64,000 nt of DNA from Panulirus ornatus (GCF_036320965.1 NC_092242.1:68085520-68149519), one strand, 5' to 3'; positions 25,286 to 36,436 are shown, counted from the first letter of the stretch. Program-made: numbers and translations. The notes: generated by a model not told the origin, from the letters alone.

Positions 25286-26237
25286 AAATGAACCATATAC
25301 TGGGACTGAACTCCTATCACAACGGCTCTGTGGTATGGAGTCCCATCTTGCACACACACACTGGCTTGCTAAGCAAGAGTGAGAGAGACCCAACGTATGA
25401 CCCAGACCAATTTACTGAAGCGATATCTTAGCCTGAAATGGGATTGGACATCCCCAGAACGGCCCTATTCTCCTGAGCTAACCCCCTACCCTGCACGACA
25501 CTCCCCTCCCCCTCTCCACCTCCCCCTTCCCCTCCTTTCACTGCCCCTATCTCTCTCCTACGTCCCCCATCCTCCCCACACACACCCCCGCCATCCCTAC
25601 GATGAAGGCTGACCTGTTGGGGATGAGCTCTGCTAATCCTCGGAACCAAATCAGAGGGCAAAAATACTCCCGAGTCTGGATGTCCGAAACGGCTCATAGA
25701 ACACACCTTTTAGGGAACAAGGGCGATGAGACTTGCGCCCCAGTTTGTCACTACTTTCCAAAGCCTACAGACATGAGTGATGAACTGGCCGCATTCTCTC
25801 CCTCCCGCCAACAACTTTAGATATTCCTTATACGCATCCTCAATTGCAGGTTACGAATACCTTGTACAGACATCAAAATTAAAGTCGACCTCTCGTCCAG
25901 TTCGCTACTCTCTAATATTCATGCTCTCTTCCCTCTCACTTTTCTCCACTTTGCTCGCTCATTCTAACACTTTCTTGCTAATTTAAACATACATTCCCTT
26001 TACGGGTGATAGTTTTATAAGTCATCAGCTGCTGCTATACTCGCAAGAGCCAAAAGAATAGGAGCAAAGTCCCGAAATGTCTCAAAATGGTCGAGTTTAT
26101 GGCGCCAAGAGCGGTGTTAGAGACGTTATCTGAGATGGCTGTACAAACCTCTGTCTTCATCCTACTCTGGGTGCCAGACTCGGCATTTATACCACAAGAG
26201 AGTACGAAAATAAGAGCAAAAATGTATATACATACAT

Positions 26238-26247
<10 letters not shown>
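25286..26247. other. unique sequence, no supported gene
   Basis: 25480-25600 is C/T-rich low complexity. Short frames on both strands have no motif or splice pair. Confidence 0.4.

Positions 26248-26312
<65 letters not shown>
26248..26312. repeat. (AT)n microsatellite
   Basis: About 32 AT units preceded by CATA/CACA words and abutting the 5' end of the family-B element. Confidence 0.96.
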
Positions 26313-26316
<4 letters not shown>

Positions 26317-26544
26317 CCCTGGGAATAGGGGATTAAGAATACATCCCACGTATTCCCTGCGTGTCGTAGAAGGCGACGAAAAGGGGAGGGAGCGGGGGGC
26401 TGGAAATCCTCCCCTCTCTCTTTTTTTTTTTTTCTAATTTTCCAAAAGAAGGAACAGAGGGGGCCAGGTGAGGATATTCCAAAAAAGGCCCAGTCCTCTG
26501 TTCTTAACGCTACCTCGCTATCGCGGGAAATGGCGAATAGTATG

Positions 26545-26560
<16 letters not shown>
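26313..26560 (+). mobile_element. short interspersed element, family B
   Basis: About 248 bases in sense orientation. The head is CCCTGGGAATAGGGG, ACGTATTCCCTGCGTGTCG and AAGGGGAGGGAGCGGG. A mid T run follows, then GGGGCCAGGTGAGGATATTC, CTCTGTTCTTAACG, CTACCTCGC and GCGGGAAATGGCGAATAG, with a 16-A tail. A second copy lies in the opposite orientation at 56359-56598. It has no open frame. The last 60 bases resemble the family-A LINE tail, so it may be a SINE mobilised by that LINE. From memory, this repeat is common in decapods. No clear RNA polymerase III box A/B was found. Confidence 0.75.

Positions 26561-26626
<66 letters not shown>
26561..26626. repeat. (TA)n microsatellite
   Basis: About 33 TA units directly after the family-B poly(A) tail. 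Confidence 0.96.
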
Positions 26627-26629
<3 letters not shown>

Positions 26630-28985
26630 GTGCTGGCTCAGGTGAGACAGATGCCAATATATTCCAAAAGTATTCATACAGTACCGGGAAAATCCGCTCG
26701 ACATCTTACAACACCCGGATTTTTACACACATATACACACATATATGGCCCGTTGCTGGGGGACCACTGGTAGATAAATCCTTCCTGTGGACCGCTGTTG
26801 GTAACGCTATGTCTCACTATGGGTAATGATGAGAACACCTGCTGATTAAGGTAAGTCTCACTGTGCTCCGTTGTTGGCAGTGTGGGAGATAAAGTTACGG
26901 GTCAAGCGGGCAGCACCACCGTCAGCTCAACATGCACCACTATCATCAGTCTCAGGATAGCGTCACCACGTACAGGTATTTTGTTGCAGTGGGACATTGA
27001 ATCTGTTCCACTGTGTAACCAGATGTGGCACCAGAACGAAGTGTTTGATGAACACTACCAATAACCAGGTCGGGTAAGAGTGATGACAGGTGTGTTAACA
27101 CCTGCGGCCAGGTGCTGATATCCCAGCTGTGGGCCAGGCTATGGTAATAGGCCGGGGTCGGTCGGTCGGTCGGTTTGAGCGATGCGTTCGATCACGCCAC
27201 TGACGTAAGTGCATCAAGGTACATGACCACTACATATATATACCTATCAAACTCGCTGCGAATTATTCCCTCTAATTTACAACACCCATTAAATTTCACA
27301 CCTTCATTTATACACCGTAAACGGTCAATCAACGCGCAAGCAAAAAATAATTTACAGATTCAGCCTCGATCCGTGCAAAGTAATATATGGGCAAAACTTA
27401 ATCAATTACACTCATAACGTGACTGTGCCGTAAACCAAACCCTACGTTCGTCAACATACGGCTTTAGTTTTGCTATAGCGTTCGACAGCGGTAGGGTGAA
27501 ATAAACCACGATTCCAGTTATTACACAGACAAAACTTTACGATGATATAAATCAGAAATCTGCACGGTGTATGGAAACGGCATATTGACCACTCTTAAAG
27601 ATGTGGTGTTGATGTGACCTTTTGGAAAAACGTCTGTGGAAGTGTTCGTCCGTCCCCCAGACCCCATGCATCCTGTGCAGTCCCTCATCCATTCATGGAT
27701 CAACACGTAAGACACGTGCAGCGGTGAGTGCCGCTGACGATGAATCATTGAGCGGAGGAAACCAACAGGGTTTTCGCTTCCTTGACATGTCAAGAGCAGG
27801 GACAGTCTCGGCTCAAACCCTGTAACGTCCCTCTGGACGCCACAGGCGAACGTCTAAATGGCTCAAGACAGCCCTCATCGGAAGCATAAAGCCAGACACC
27901 TCTCACTTGAGGAAGTCAGCGACCCAGAGAACTGAGGTCTCGTCGAAGCCCATGACTGTCGGCCATGTTGCTGCCTAATGTTGCCATGATTTACTTTAAG
28001 AAACCTTGGCGAACTGCACGCAGGCGACCCACAACGGAGACTTCGTGTTCTCAAAAGCCAGGAAAGCTTACGTGGGCTGTGGCTGGCGGACGTCTTCATG
28101 TTAAGTGAACTGCTTGAGACTCAACAGAAAACCTCCCGACGGCCGACGTGTGATCGGGGTATTGGAAATGATTTACAGCCCAACGAGCTATGGCGCTGCT
28201 GGCTTCGGTATTGGGAGGAAACGATGTCTCCCAGTCAGCCGCGGTAACTATGACTGCTGGAGAGGAGCGATGGTGGTGGAACAAAGGGCTCTAGCAACTT
28301 AGGCTAAGATGTCATGCACGAGTTTCACAGATAAACTGCTGGGTTTACCAGAACGCTTTACCTTGACGCTCTGCGGCGTACAAAACTCCACTTTCATTGC
28401 AAATTTTCAAAAAGCAGTCAATAAGTAGAGAGTCACTCATAAATTTCTTACTGCAAGCATACTGATATTTTCTAAGTGCCCCCCCCCCCCCCCCCACCTC
28501 CCAACCCGTCCGGCTAATATTTACACATACCTCACCTCAGTTCTGAAAACGTCCACTGGGGGCGTTGCGCCCATATTGAAAAACAAAAACACTGATGTTA
28601 ATCATCCATCCGGCGACCACACGCTGACAACAACAACAACAATACATTCGAAAGATAAACTCCCACTTGTAAGACTACAGTAAGACTCGACCTTGCTGTC
28701 CGGATCTATTATATGGACACTGCTGACAACCAGGGTAACGTGCTCAGTGCCTTACACAGTATGCAGGAGGTTTACCAGTAGACAGAGAAGTGACCACAAA
28801 CTTACTCAGTGAGTCTCGTGCACTTTCGTAAATCCATTACTTCCCTTTTTATCTCTGTCGTATTCTAGAGGTGTTGAGTGGAAGACTGGCAATAGAAACA
28901 TTCTCGGAAAATGGGTCTTTGGATGTAAATTTTTTACCAAATACTTGTTGCTTTATTATGTTTCCTAAAGGATCCTGCCGTCAGC
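26627..28985. other. unique sequence with weak open frames
   Basis: An AAG-GTAAGT donor-like string at 26851 and a GTTGTTGGCAG acceptor-like string at 26880 are only 30 bases apart and cannot bound one intron. The 60-codon frame at 26882-27064 has no motif. Around 27520-28300 frames of 60-90 codons overlap on both strands with no consistent choice. A GGTC(GGTC)n run lies at 27158-27172 and a C16 run at about 28480-28495. Nothing is called as a gene. Confidence 0.35.
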
Positions 28986-29115
28986 GAGGATAATAAATCC
29001 TTTGTAAAGCTCTTGACCAGGATGCTGACCTTTAGCCTGACCCTTTCAGGATCAGCCGAAAGGTCACGACACCATGATGTCTAAGATTCGAACCGCCCTG
29101 CCTCGGGGTCGTACT
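28986..29115 (-). mobile_element. possible tRNA-derived SINE
   Basis: On the minus strand, GACCACGGGAGTACGACCCC is followed by a good box B, CGGTTCGAATCTTAG, then ATGGTGTCGTGACC. The tRNA-like half resembles the body of the 17.7-kb SINE in order but not closely in sequence. Single copy here, so only tentative. Confidence 0.4.
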
Positions 29116-29191
29116 CCCGTGGTCAGGAGGTCAAATGATACCTTCTAACACACACACACACACTCACCCATCACGGAGGGCATCGGGGGGG

Positions 29192-29234
29192 CTTCTTCTT
29201 CTTCTTCTTCTTCTTCTTCTTCTTCTTCTTCTTC
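29192..29234. repeat. (CTT)n microsatellite
   Basis: About 14 CTT units. Confidence 0.96.
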
Positions 29235-29663
29235 CCTAGTTTCCTTGGCTTAGATTCTGTTAACACCTTCTCCTCTATTACCTATCCGACGAGAAATCCA
29301 CGAGACTCCACCTCTCATATCTTCGTATCCTAAACCAACTTAATATCACGTACTATACATCCTGGATGATAATATGGCACACTACAGAATATTACCTGCC
29401 CAGCCCTTTCCTCAAAATATTGACAGGACTGTCCATACCGTCTCGCACCTTCACATCCCCACGAGTAAAAAAGAAAAAAATCATTTTGTGTTGATAACAC
29501 AGGAAGTAATAATATATTACTGGAACACTGGGGAAAACATCAGATGAGGCACGTGGAAAACTGCTGCAAAACCTGATGTACATTTTCATTCAGCGTTTCA
29601 TTACGATAATTACGATTGATGCTTCTGCTAATACTGTTGTTATTACTGTTTCTGATGCCACTC
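29235..29663. other. AT-rich sequence, no gene seen
   Basis: No supported feature. Confidence 0.45.
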
Positions 29664-29694
29664 TGTGTGTGTGTGTGTCTGTGTGTGTGTGTGT
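29664..29694. repeat. imperfect (TG)n microsatellite
   Basis: About 15 TG units with one TCTG break. Confidence 0.93.
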
Positions 29695-30015
29695 TTTCTT
29701 GAGGGAATTTTGAAGGCAAGTGTATATCACCGTGTCCACATCAACTGGAACAGAACAAAAAAGGCTCCCAGTGCCGCCTGGTATTAATGAGATCGCGAGG
29801 AAAGAGTGAGGGAAGACCTGTCACTGTATGCATAAATGATGCAGTGAAACCGACTGTAATTCAGGGTGACAAATGAACAGCGGGGATCAGGGACGTGACA
29901 CTCGGCTCAGAATACCTGAAATCCAAGAGGAGCCAGTGTTTAATGTGAGTTGGTGGTCCTGAGGCATCAAAATGGACATTTTGAGAACAAAATCCGGAGT
30001 GAATAAGCTTAAAAG

Positions 30016-30016
<1 letters not shown>

Positions 30017-30072
<56 letters not shown>
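30017..30072. repeat. (CT)n microsatellite
   Basis: About 28 CT units. Confidence 0.97.
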
Positions 30073-30073
<1 letters not shown>

Positions 30074-30173
30074 AACAGAAAAAGACGTTTCTCTACGTTC
30101 GAACTCGGTTTTCTTTGATACCTAACATATTCGCCCGCAAGGATGGTGGACTCGTTAGTGACGCTGATGTGTT

Positions 30174-30395
30174 CGTTCGTTCATGTTCGAACCTCATCAC
30201 AGTCGGGATTCGCTTCTTGGATCATTCGAACTTGTTCGTTCATATTCGAACCTCACTAGAGTCGGGATTCACTTCTAAGATGATTCAGGAAGGTTCGTTC
30301 ATGTTCGAACCTCACCAGAGTCGAGATTCACTTCAAAGCTCATTCAAGTTCGTTCATATTCGAACCTTAACCGAGTCGAGATTCACTTCCGCTGA
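30174..30395 (+). repeat. 59-bp minisatellite, 4 copies
   Basis: The phrase TTCGTTCATRTTCGAACC begins at about 30176, 30235, 30294 and 30349 (spacings 59, 59, 55), each followed by CAGAGTCGRGATTCACTTC. The 131-codon plus frame over it reads VHIRTL/VHIRTS repeats. The spacing is not a multiple of three, so the reading register shifts between copies and a coding role is unlikely. Confidence 0.9.
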
Positions 30396-30898
30396 ACGAC
30401 AACACCTTTGCCATTGTGTACGACAAACGAACGCTTGCTATCGAGGGACCTTTACTATTAGACAAGACACGTGGCCATTCGGTATTATGGGCGAGAGAGA
30501 CAATACATGAATAATGATCCTGAACCTTAGGCATTCACCTCTAAAAGTCCTTTTCCCCCGAAAAGATTTCCACTTGTCCGGAACCAAAGAAAATGAGATG
30601 CCTCATTAGGGCATTACACGTCCCTTTATCAAAACTAAAGAAGGAATATTCTTCTTTTCTTTAAACGTGCGGGCAAAATAACGCCATTATATTTGTCACT
30701 ACGAACTCCGCATGAGAAAGTAAATATTCGATGCTTCTTTAAAAGAAATACACTAGTGAACTAAAAAAGCAGAAGAACAAATTACAAAAATATTTACCCT
30801 CTTACACGTTCACCCTTAAAATGTATCTTCACACCACATCTTATGTAGAAAGATTCATCTGCAACCCCCAACCCCACCCCACCACTGCCATAACAAAG
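30396..30898. other. AT-rich unique sequence, no gene seen
   Basis: No signal found. Confidence 0.45.
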
Positions 30899-30899
30899 C

Positions 30900-30961
<62 letters not shown>
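30899..30961. repeat. C run plus (TC)n microsatellite
   Basis: A run of about 12 C followed by about 25 TC units. Confidence 0.95.
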
Positions 30962-30964
<3 letters not shown>

Positions 30965-31367
30965 GAAACGGGGAAGACGCATCTAGTCTCTTTCTATCTC
31001 CTCTTTTCTATCTAACGATGAAGTAAGGGACGTAAGCCTCTTGAGTCGTTCGTCTACACTTATATAACCATTGAGCACAGAAGCTAACTTGCGTAAAGTA
31101 TGCTGAGTTGAAAAAAAAAAAGGTACAGAAATTGCTTGTGGTGTAAAAACTAAACGCCAGTGAATAATGACTCAAGAGAGGGAGGGAGAGGGAGAGGGGG
31201 GGATGATGTTGGTAGGGAGGGGGTGCAATTTGAATCTGACTCGATCCAATCAGTGCCGAATCTAATCTGAAATGATTCCATTCACGTCGAATCTAATCAA
31301 AACCGATAGAAGCAACTTAATCCAATTTGATCTTGAAAGCATGTTGATCTCCCTCTTTCCCGTGCAG

Positions 31368-31489
31368 ATCAGAACAGTTCCTGCCCGTGTACATGAGCGC
31401 GGGGGGAGAAAAAAAAAAGAAAGTATCTTCCCGGATGGGTTCGATGGATTTGAAATGGATCAGTATGACTCGTGTTGTCTCGGTAGGGT
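31368..31489 (+). CDS. possible short exon, unknown protein (hypothetical)
   Basis: A strong acceptor (CTCCCTCTTTCCCGTGCAG) ends at 31367, and TTG followed by GTAAGC gives a fair donor at about 31490. The open frame between reads IRTVPARVHERGG, a Lys run from an A10 tract, then ESIFPDGFDGFEMDQYDSCC. No domain recognised. The A10 tract could equally break the frame, so confidence is low. Confidence 0.25.
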
Positions 31490-32040
31490 TGGTAAGCGTG
31501 TATGAGACAACTTTCCTTATGATTAATTCATGACGACTCCACTTTCTACTTATTTCCATCGAAATATGAAATCGATATAACATTCACTATGACACATGAC
31601 AGCAAGTGTCGCTAGCAATCGATCGATTACAATACCATGAAAGCAGAGCTACCAATGTGAGGTCAGACCATTTACCAAAATCCTTCGTCCGCGCTGTCAT
31701 ACTGTTTCACACAAAAAGAGGTAAGATGTTTTTTTTACGCGGGAAAAATCTGTCGGAGGAGAGACGGTGGGTATGTTACGACGCTCGTGGCAGTAATACC
31801 ATACAGTCTCCCTGAGCTGCATCATTACCACCTGTCTCTCATGAACAGCTAAAACGTAGATGCACACTGGACCTGGGCTGAAATTTCTGAGAGGAACTGT
31901 CAAATATATTAATGACTTCAACTTTCTACTTCAGGATCCTTCTCTACAGGACTCCCGCCTTAGCGAAGTCGCGCCGGGAACAGGCGAACACTGGCCTCTT
32001 TTGCTCACATCCATATTCCAGCTCTCACGTATAATGCACC

Positions 32041-32041
<1 letters not shown>
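31490..32041. other. unique sequence, no gene seen
   Basis: A GAG-GTAAGA donor-like string at 31711 lies in a 69-codon plus frame that lacks an acceptor. Confidence 0.4.

Positions 32042-32101
<60 letters not shown>
32042..32101. repeat. compound (CA)n-(TA)n microsatellite
   Basis: About 18 CA units meeting about 12 TA units. Confidence 0.96.
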
Positions 32102-32459
32102 TGTACCTTCGGCTCGTATAGGACGAGCAAACTAGCTGTTGCAAAACAACGAAGAAGAACCATTCTGGAGAAGCATGTTACCCCGAGTCGCGCACATGGA
32201 ACCAAGTAATTCCAGCTTGGCTAAGAAATATATTCCTCCGGCTCTTCGGGGAGAATTTCCCCAAGAATAAAAGTTTTGGAGGAGGAAAAAAAATTATACT
32301 ACGATGCCAAGAGAGGAATAAGAATACCTAAAAAAGAGAAAGGAGAAAAATATACTTAAAATATGAATATAATAAGACGAAAAATAAGGTACAGTCTTGG
32401 AGTTTCCTCCCTCCGAGTCATGAGGTTTTGGAGAGACTTGGTTAAGAATATTATCCCCG
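32102..32459. other. A-rich unique sequence, no gene seen
   Basis: No signal found. Confidence 0.45.
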
Positions 32460-33264
32460 ATGGCTCCGACCTTACCTCCTCACGCTGGTGTCTAGGGCTC
32501 ATCATTCTTACCTCTAGACCCGCTGGCTCGTCTCAGGCTTTGTTGGTTTGCTTGACTCTGCGTCTGTCTGGATATTATACGATGTTGGTGTTCGTGGTTC
32601 ATCTTAACCACACTACAGAGGTCTGGCTGAAGCCTTGTTGACACGTTCCACCTATGTCGAATTCTACTTCTGCGGAGTTCGAATGTGTCATCTTGGTCAT
32701 TCCAGTTCAGTCTGGGGTTCTCTTGGTTCGACCCAGGATATGTTAAAGAGCCTCAAGACCTTACCTGTTATTCGTGTCTGGGGTTCAACTTTAGGTAAGC
32801 AGCTTCGTTCCAGGTCCCGTTGCCCCTCTCTCCAACGTTGTCCTGATGGGTCTTAATGTTCGTGTCTGAGGTTCATCTTTTCTCTCGAGGTGCGGAGTTA
32901 GGTCTTCTTGCCTTGACCCACCGTCATCCGAGCCTTACCTCGTACTGTTCGCGGTTCATCTTTACCTAACCACCTCAGGTTAGTCTGGGGCTTTGTTCGC
33001 TCGCTCCACTGCTGTCGATGCCTTCCTTATTAAGGCGTTTCCTTACCCATATCATAGCAACGTCTGTGGCCTCCGTTGCCTCGCTCCACCGTTGTCAAGT
33101 GGGACTTGAGCTAACGTTGGTGTTTGCTCTTAGGGTCTTCTCGCCACGCTTCAGCGTTATCCAAACCTCAATTTACAAAGGTCCTTTGAGCCTTATTCCA
33201 AAGGTGTCCACATATTACATAACGTTGGTGTTCTGTTGCCTCGTTCCAACATTGTCTAGACCTT

Positions 33265-33268
<4 letters not shown>
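32460..33268. repeat. degenerate minisatellite, unit about 80-100 bp
   Basis: Diverged returns of GTTGGTGTTCGTG, GGTTCATCTTTACC, CTCGYTCCACCGTTGTC and CTTACCT occur across 800 bases. The CTTACCT words look like minus-strand splice donors, but their repetition shows they belong to the unit. The plus frames at 32363-33368 are compositional. Confidence 0.5.

Positions 33269-33311
<43 letters not shown>
33269..33311. repeat. (TC)n microsatellite
   Basis: About 21 TC units. Confidence 0.96.
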
Positions 33312-33312
<1 letters not shown>

Positions 33313-34342
33313 CTCCGCTCCGGCTGGCACATTACCGTTCTTATACCAGCCGGCAATGGATTAGGTAACCTTGGACCCCGGATATCAACGATATATTTTT
33401 GAGGGTACGCGCAACTAGTGCCCCTGCCCGCCTCTGGAACCATTATTTACAGTCCCTCACGTTTCTCACTTCACTGTGGAATTATTCTGGTGTGTAAGTT
33501 GGGAGACGAACCTGATCGTATTTTCTGTATCTTACAGTAAGGGATACAGCCTTTACGTCCACACACCAATGTGTACAGCTTCAAGTGATCTGGAGTGTTT
33601 CCTGTGATTCTGATTTTCTCCTGGTAGTCATGAAAGATCTTGTCTTAGCTCAGTTACCAATTCAGCAAATTATCTTATCGTCCTTGTTTAAGGCGAAGCA
33701 ACACAAGCTTCCATCAGACCGAGAGAAGAACAATAAGTGAAGAAAACAACACTTCCATAAAGAGAGAGAAATACATGAAGTGTTGGCGAACCAAATATAA
33801 GCAGGAAGAAGCTAAGATCTTAACACAGAAAACAAAATCACATATGATAATATTTATACCGTATGACCTATAACACTACATTTCCACTCCTCACTCATTA
33901 TATACACGTAATATCAGACCCCCTAATCGGGTTTCATACGTTTAATTTCTACCCTCTTTCATAATATATATATACATAAATTATGCAGTCCATATTTTCC
34001 GTGAACTACGTATTCTACAGAATTATTTACACGCCTGGAGCGGCTGTGGGGCGCGCGACACGTAACTAATGCAGCAACCTTAATCATACTTCTTGAGCAG
34101 CTACGTACGACTGGTAATCAAAAGGTCCTCTTCTTTTTTTTTTTTTCATTCTGGTCATTACTCACCACTCGTGATCCTAACTGGAATGTGTGTAAAGCCA
34201 GATTACGTCAGATTAGAGTCTGAAGACAAGGGACGAGAGGGAAACAGATGATGTGGCCAGATGATAATTCATCTTTTTAGCTGCTGGATAGATACTCAGA
34301 TAAGTCTCACTGCTGTATATATGTTACTGTTCACAGCAATAT

Positions 34343-34346
<4 letters not shown>
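33312..34346. other. AT-rich unique sequence, no gene seen
   Basis: Long stretch without frames over 60 codons. T13 run at about 34134. Confidence 0.5.

Positions 34347-34406
<60 letters not shown>
34347..34406. repeat. (CT)n microsatellite
   Basis: About 29 CT units, immediately downstream (minus sense) of the putative membrane-protein exon. Confidence 0.97.
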
Positions 34407-34407
<1 letters not shown>

Positions 34408-34415
34408 CTGTTTAC

Positions 34416-34697
34416 TGCCTCTCGGCATCGATCCTTGACAGACATACGTACAAGCTCACGGAAGCCATGAGAGGGAAGACCCTCGCCCTCCATACTCCAA
34501 CAGGAACAATCTAAGAAGACGTAAACAGTGACCAGGATTATACCCGCCGTGGCCACGACCAACACCAGCATTCTGTGGGGCAGGTAGGCACGGCATCGAT
34601 AATGCTGCAGTATGGGCACAGCGGCCACCGTCATTTCTGGACGCCCTGGACCGTGGTCAGAATAATCAAGAGCAGAAGAGCGAGTCCTTAAACCCAT
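34416..34697 (-). CDS. possible first coding exon of a type II membrane protein (hypothetical)
   Basis: The minus-strand frame starts at ATG 34697 (context GTAATGG) and is open for 94 codons before a donor-like GGCA-GTAAAC (exon end 34416); a second donor option, TTCC-GTGAGC, lies at 34459. Residues 1-42 are polar with a basic end (RCRAYLPHR). Residues 43-64, MLVLVVATAGIILVTVYVFL, form one clear membrane segment. A short Cys-containing stem (DCSCWSMEGEG) follows. Positive charge before the segment and no signal-peptide cleavage pattern suggest N-in type II topology, as in Golgi glycosyltransferases or sulfotransferases. That family link is only an analogy. After the donor the frame enters a GA array read as Arg-Glu, so it cannot be the whole gene. 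Rated above background because hydrophobic-segment placement and context agree. Confidence 0.4.
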
Positions 34698-34985
34698 TAC
34701 GCCCTTGCCAGGAGAAACTTGGAATCCACTAACAACCTGTAGGGGGATAGAACGAAGCCTTGACCTTCCCCAGGATGATGCCTACCCCTAGTTATGATGC
34801 TACAGTAGCACCCCCAGATGATATATAATATTCTCTGGGGGGGAAGGGAAGGGCGTGATCCCACCCCGTTACTCCTCAATACGGTGGATCGTCACTATAT
34901 GAATCTATGGGGGAAATGACAGCTCTCTATTAGGATGAATCATGGTCCTCATAAGCTCAAAAGTGATTAGATGGAAGACCCCCCC
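34698..34985. other. unique sequence upstream of the putative exon
   Basis: On the minus strand this would be 5' flank. A frame of 60 codons ends just before the ATG and has no signal. Confidence 0.35.
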
Positions 34986-35915
34986 CATAATCCTTGACGG
35001 ATCTGAATGTGTTCTCACTAATCTCTCGCCCGGGTTGACTTGAGGCCTCACTAATCTCGGACAAGAGTGAATGTGGCTATGATATGATTTCTGAAGGAGT
35101 TGAACATAGTTCTCGTGATCTCAGATGAGGGTTGAATGTTAACTTCTTTAATCATTAACGGGGGCTGACTGTAACCTCGTTAAACCCTGATGGAGCTGAA
35201 CGTAATTTCATTAATCTTTAATGCGGGTTGAAAGTAACCTCACCAATCTCTAGAGGATTTGAATGTAAATTCATTGATCTTTAACAGTGGGGATGGCTGA
35301 ACCCTTATTAATCTTTGACAGGGTTGAAAGTAACTTCATGAATCTTTCATGAGGGTTGAATGTAACCTTACTGATCCCAAACGGAGTTGAATATAGTTTT
35401 AATCACCTCAGAAGAGGTTGAATGTAACTTCATTAACCTTAAATGGGGGGTTGAATGTAAGCTCATTAGTATCTGACGGAGGTGGAAAAAGGGGTTTTAA
35501 TGATTAATGACGAGGATGAATGGAACTTCACTAATCATTAATCTCTGACGGGGTTGAATATCACTTCATTATTCTTTAATGGGGGTTGAATGTAATCTTA
35601 TCAATCTCTGACGAGGATGAATGTAACTTATTATTCTTTTTGTGGGTGTTTTTACACAACCTCATTAATCTCTGAAGGGGGTTAAATGTAACTTCTTTAA
35701 TCTCTAATTGGGGCGGATGTAACCTCATTAATCTCTGACGGGGCTGAAAGTATCTTCATTAATCTTTAGTTGGGGTTGAATGTAACTTCATCAATCGCTG
35801 ATAAGGGGTTCAAACGTACGTCGGTAATCTCCGACGGGAATTAAAACGCTTCGATTAATCCCCAGGCTGAGCGGAAGGTCGTTCCGATAATCTCGAACAC
35901 AGTGATATGTAATCT
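34986..35915. repeat. degenerate minisatellite, period about 31 bp, about 30 copies
   Basis: About 930 bases are built from variants of TTGAATGTAACCTCATTAAT plus TCTCTGACGGGG. Unit lengths are mostly 31-33 with a few insertions. In the right third, GACGGGG-type and TTAATGGGG-type unit ends tend to alternate, suggesting a 62-bp dimer. Every frame is closed, so it is non-coding. Confidence 0.93.
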
Positions 35916-35970
35916 CGCCTCCTTCAGGAGGTTGGAGTCGGGTACAGAAATCAGTTGTGAAGTGGAGTAT

Positions 35971-35986
35971 GTCCCCCCCCCCCCCC
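35971..35986. repeat. poly-C run
   Basis: About 14-16 C directly before the TTAGG block. Confidence 0.9.
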
Positions 35987-35990
35987 AGGG

Positions 35991-36025
35991 TAGGTTAGGT
36001 TAGGTTAGGTTAGGTTAGGTTAGGT
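35991..36025 (+). repeat. interstitial (TTAGG)n telomere-type repeat
   Basis: Seven perfect TAGGT/TTAGG pentamers. TTAGG is the usual arthropod telomere unit. The block is short and surrounded by unrelated sequence, so it is interstitial, not a chromosome end. Confidence 0.9.
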
Positions 36026-36366
36026 GTGAAGAACAAACAAGTGATTTCAGAAAATCAGATAAAAAGAGTAATTCAAGCGCCACTAAATTTCTGAGGACCA
36101 TCACAAGCAACTCCACCATCTCAACCACAAGAACATCTATTGATATTCTCTCCTCTGGTTGATAAGCTTGAGGGCGCTACTGTGTAGGGCACCATCTTAT
36201 CACAAATGTGTGAATCTCTTGAACACTTTCCGCTTAAAGTATCAGCGAGTGACAAACTGGGTCACGAATCTTTCGAATCATAAGACGAAATGAATGCAAC
36301 TCCAAAAACAATGAATCAGTTGCTGTCTCCTACTCTCCCAGTCTTAGTTAACAAAAAAAGGGCAAT
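36026..36366. other. unique sequence, no gene seen
   Basis: No supported feature. Confidence 0.45.
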
Positions 36367-36436
36367 ACTGGCGTCTATCTACTGGCGTCTATCTACTGGC
36401 GTCTATCTACTAGCATCTATCTACTAGCGTCTGTCT
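36367..36436 (+). repeat. 14-bp minisatellite, 5 copies
   Basis: Five copies of ACTGGCGTCTATCT; the last two carry AGC for GGC. Confidence 0.95.

Noticed and set aside
26851..26880. AAG-GTAAGT followed by a GTTGTTGGCAG acceptor
   Set aside because: The interval is only 30 bases, too short for an intron, and the surrounding words look repetitive.
32460..32945. Four good minus-strand splice donors (CTTACCT on the plus strand)
   Set aside because: They recur as part of a degenerate minisatellite unit, so they are repeat sequence and not evidence for exons.
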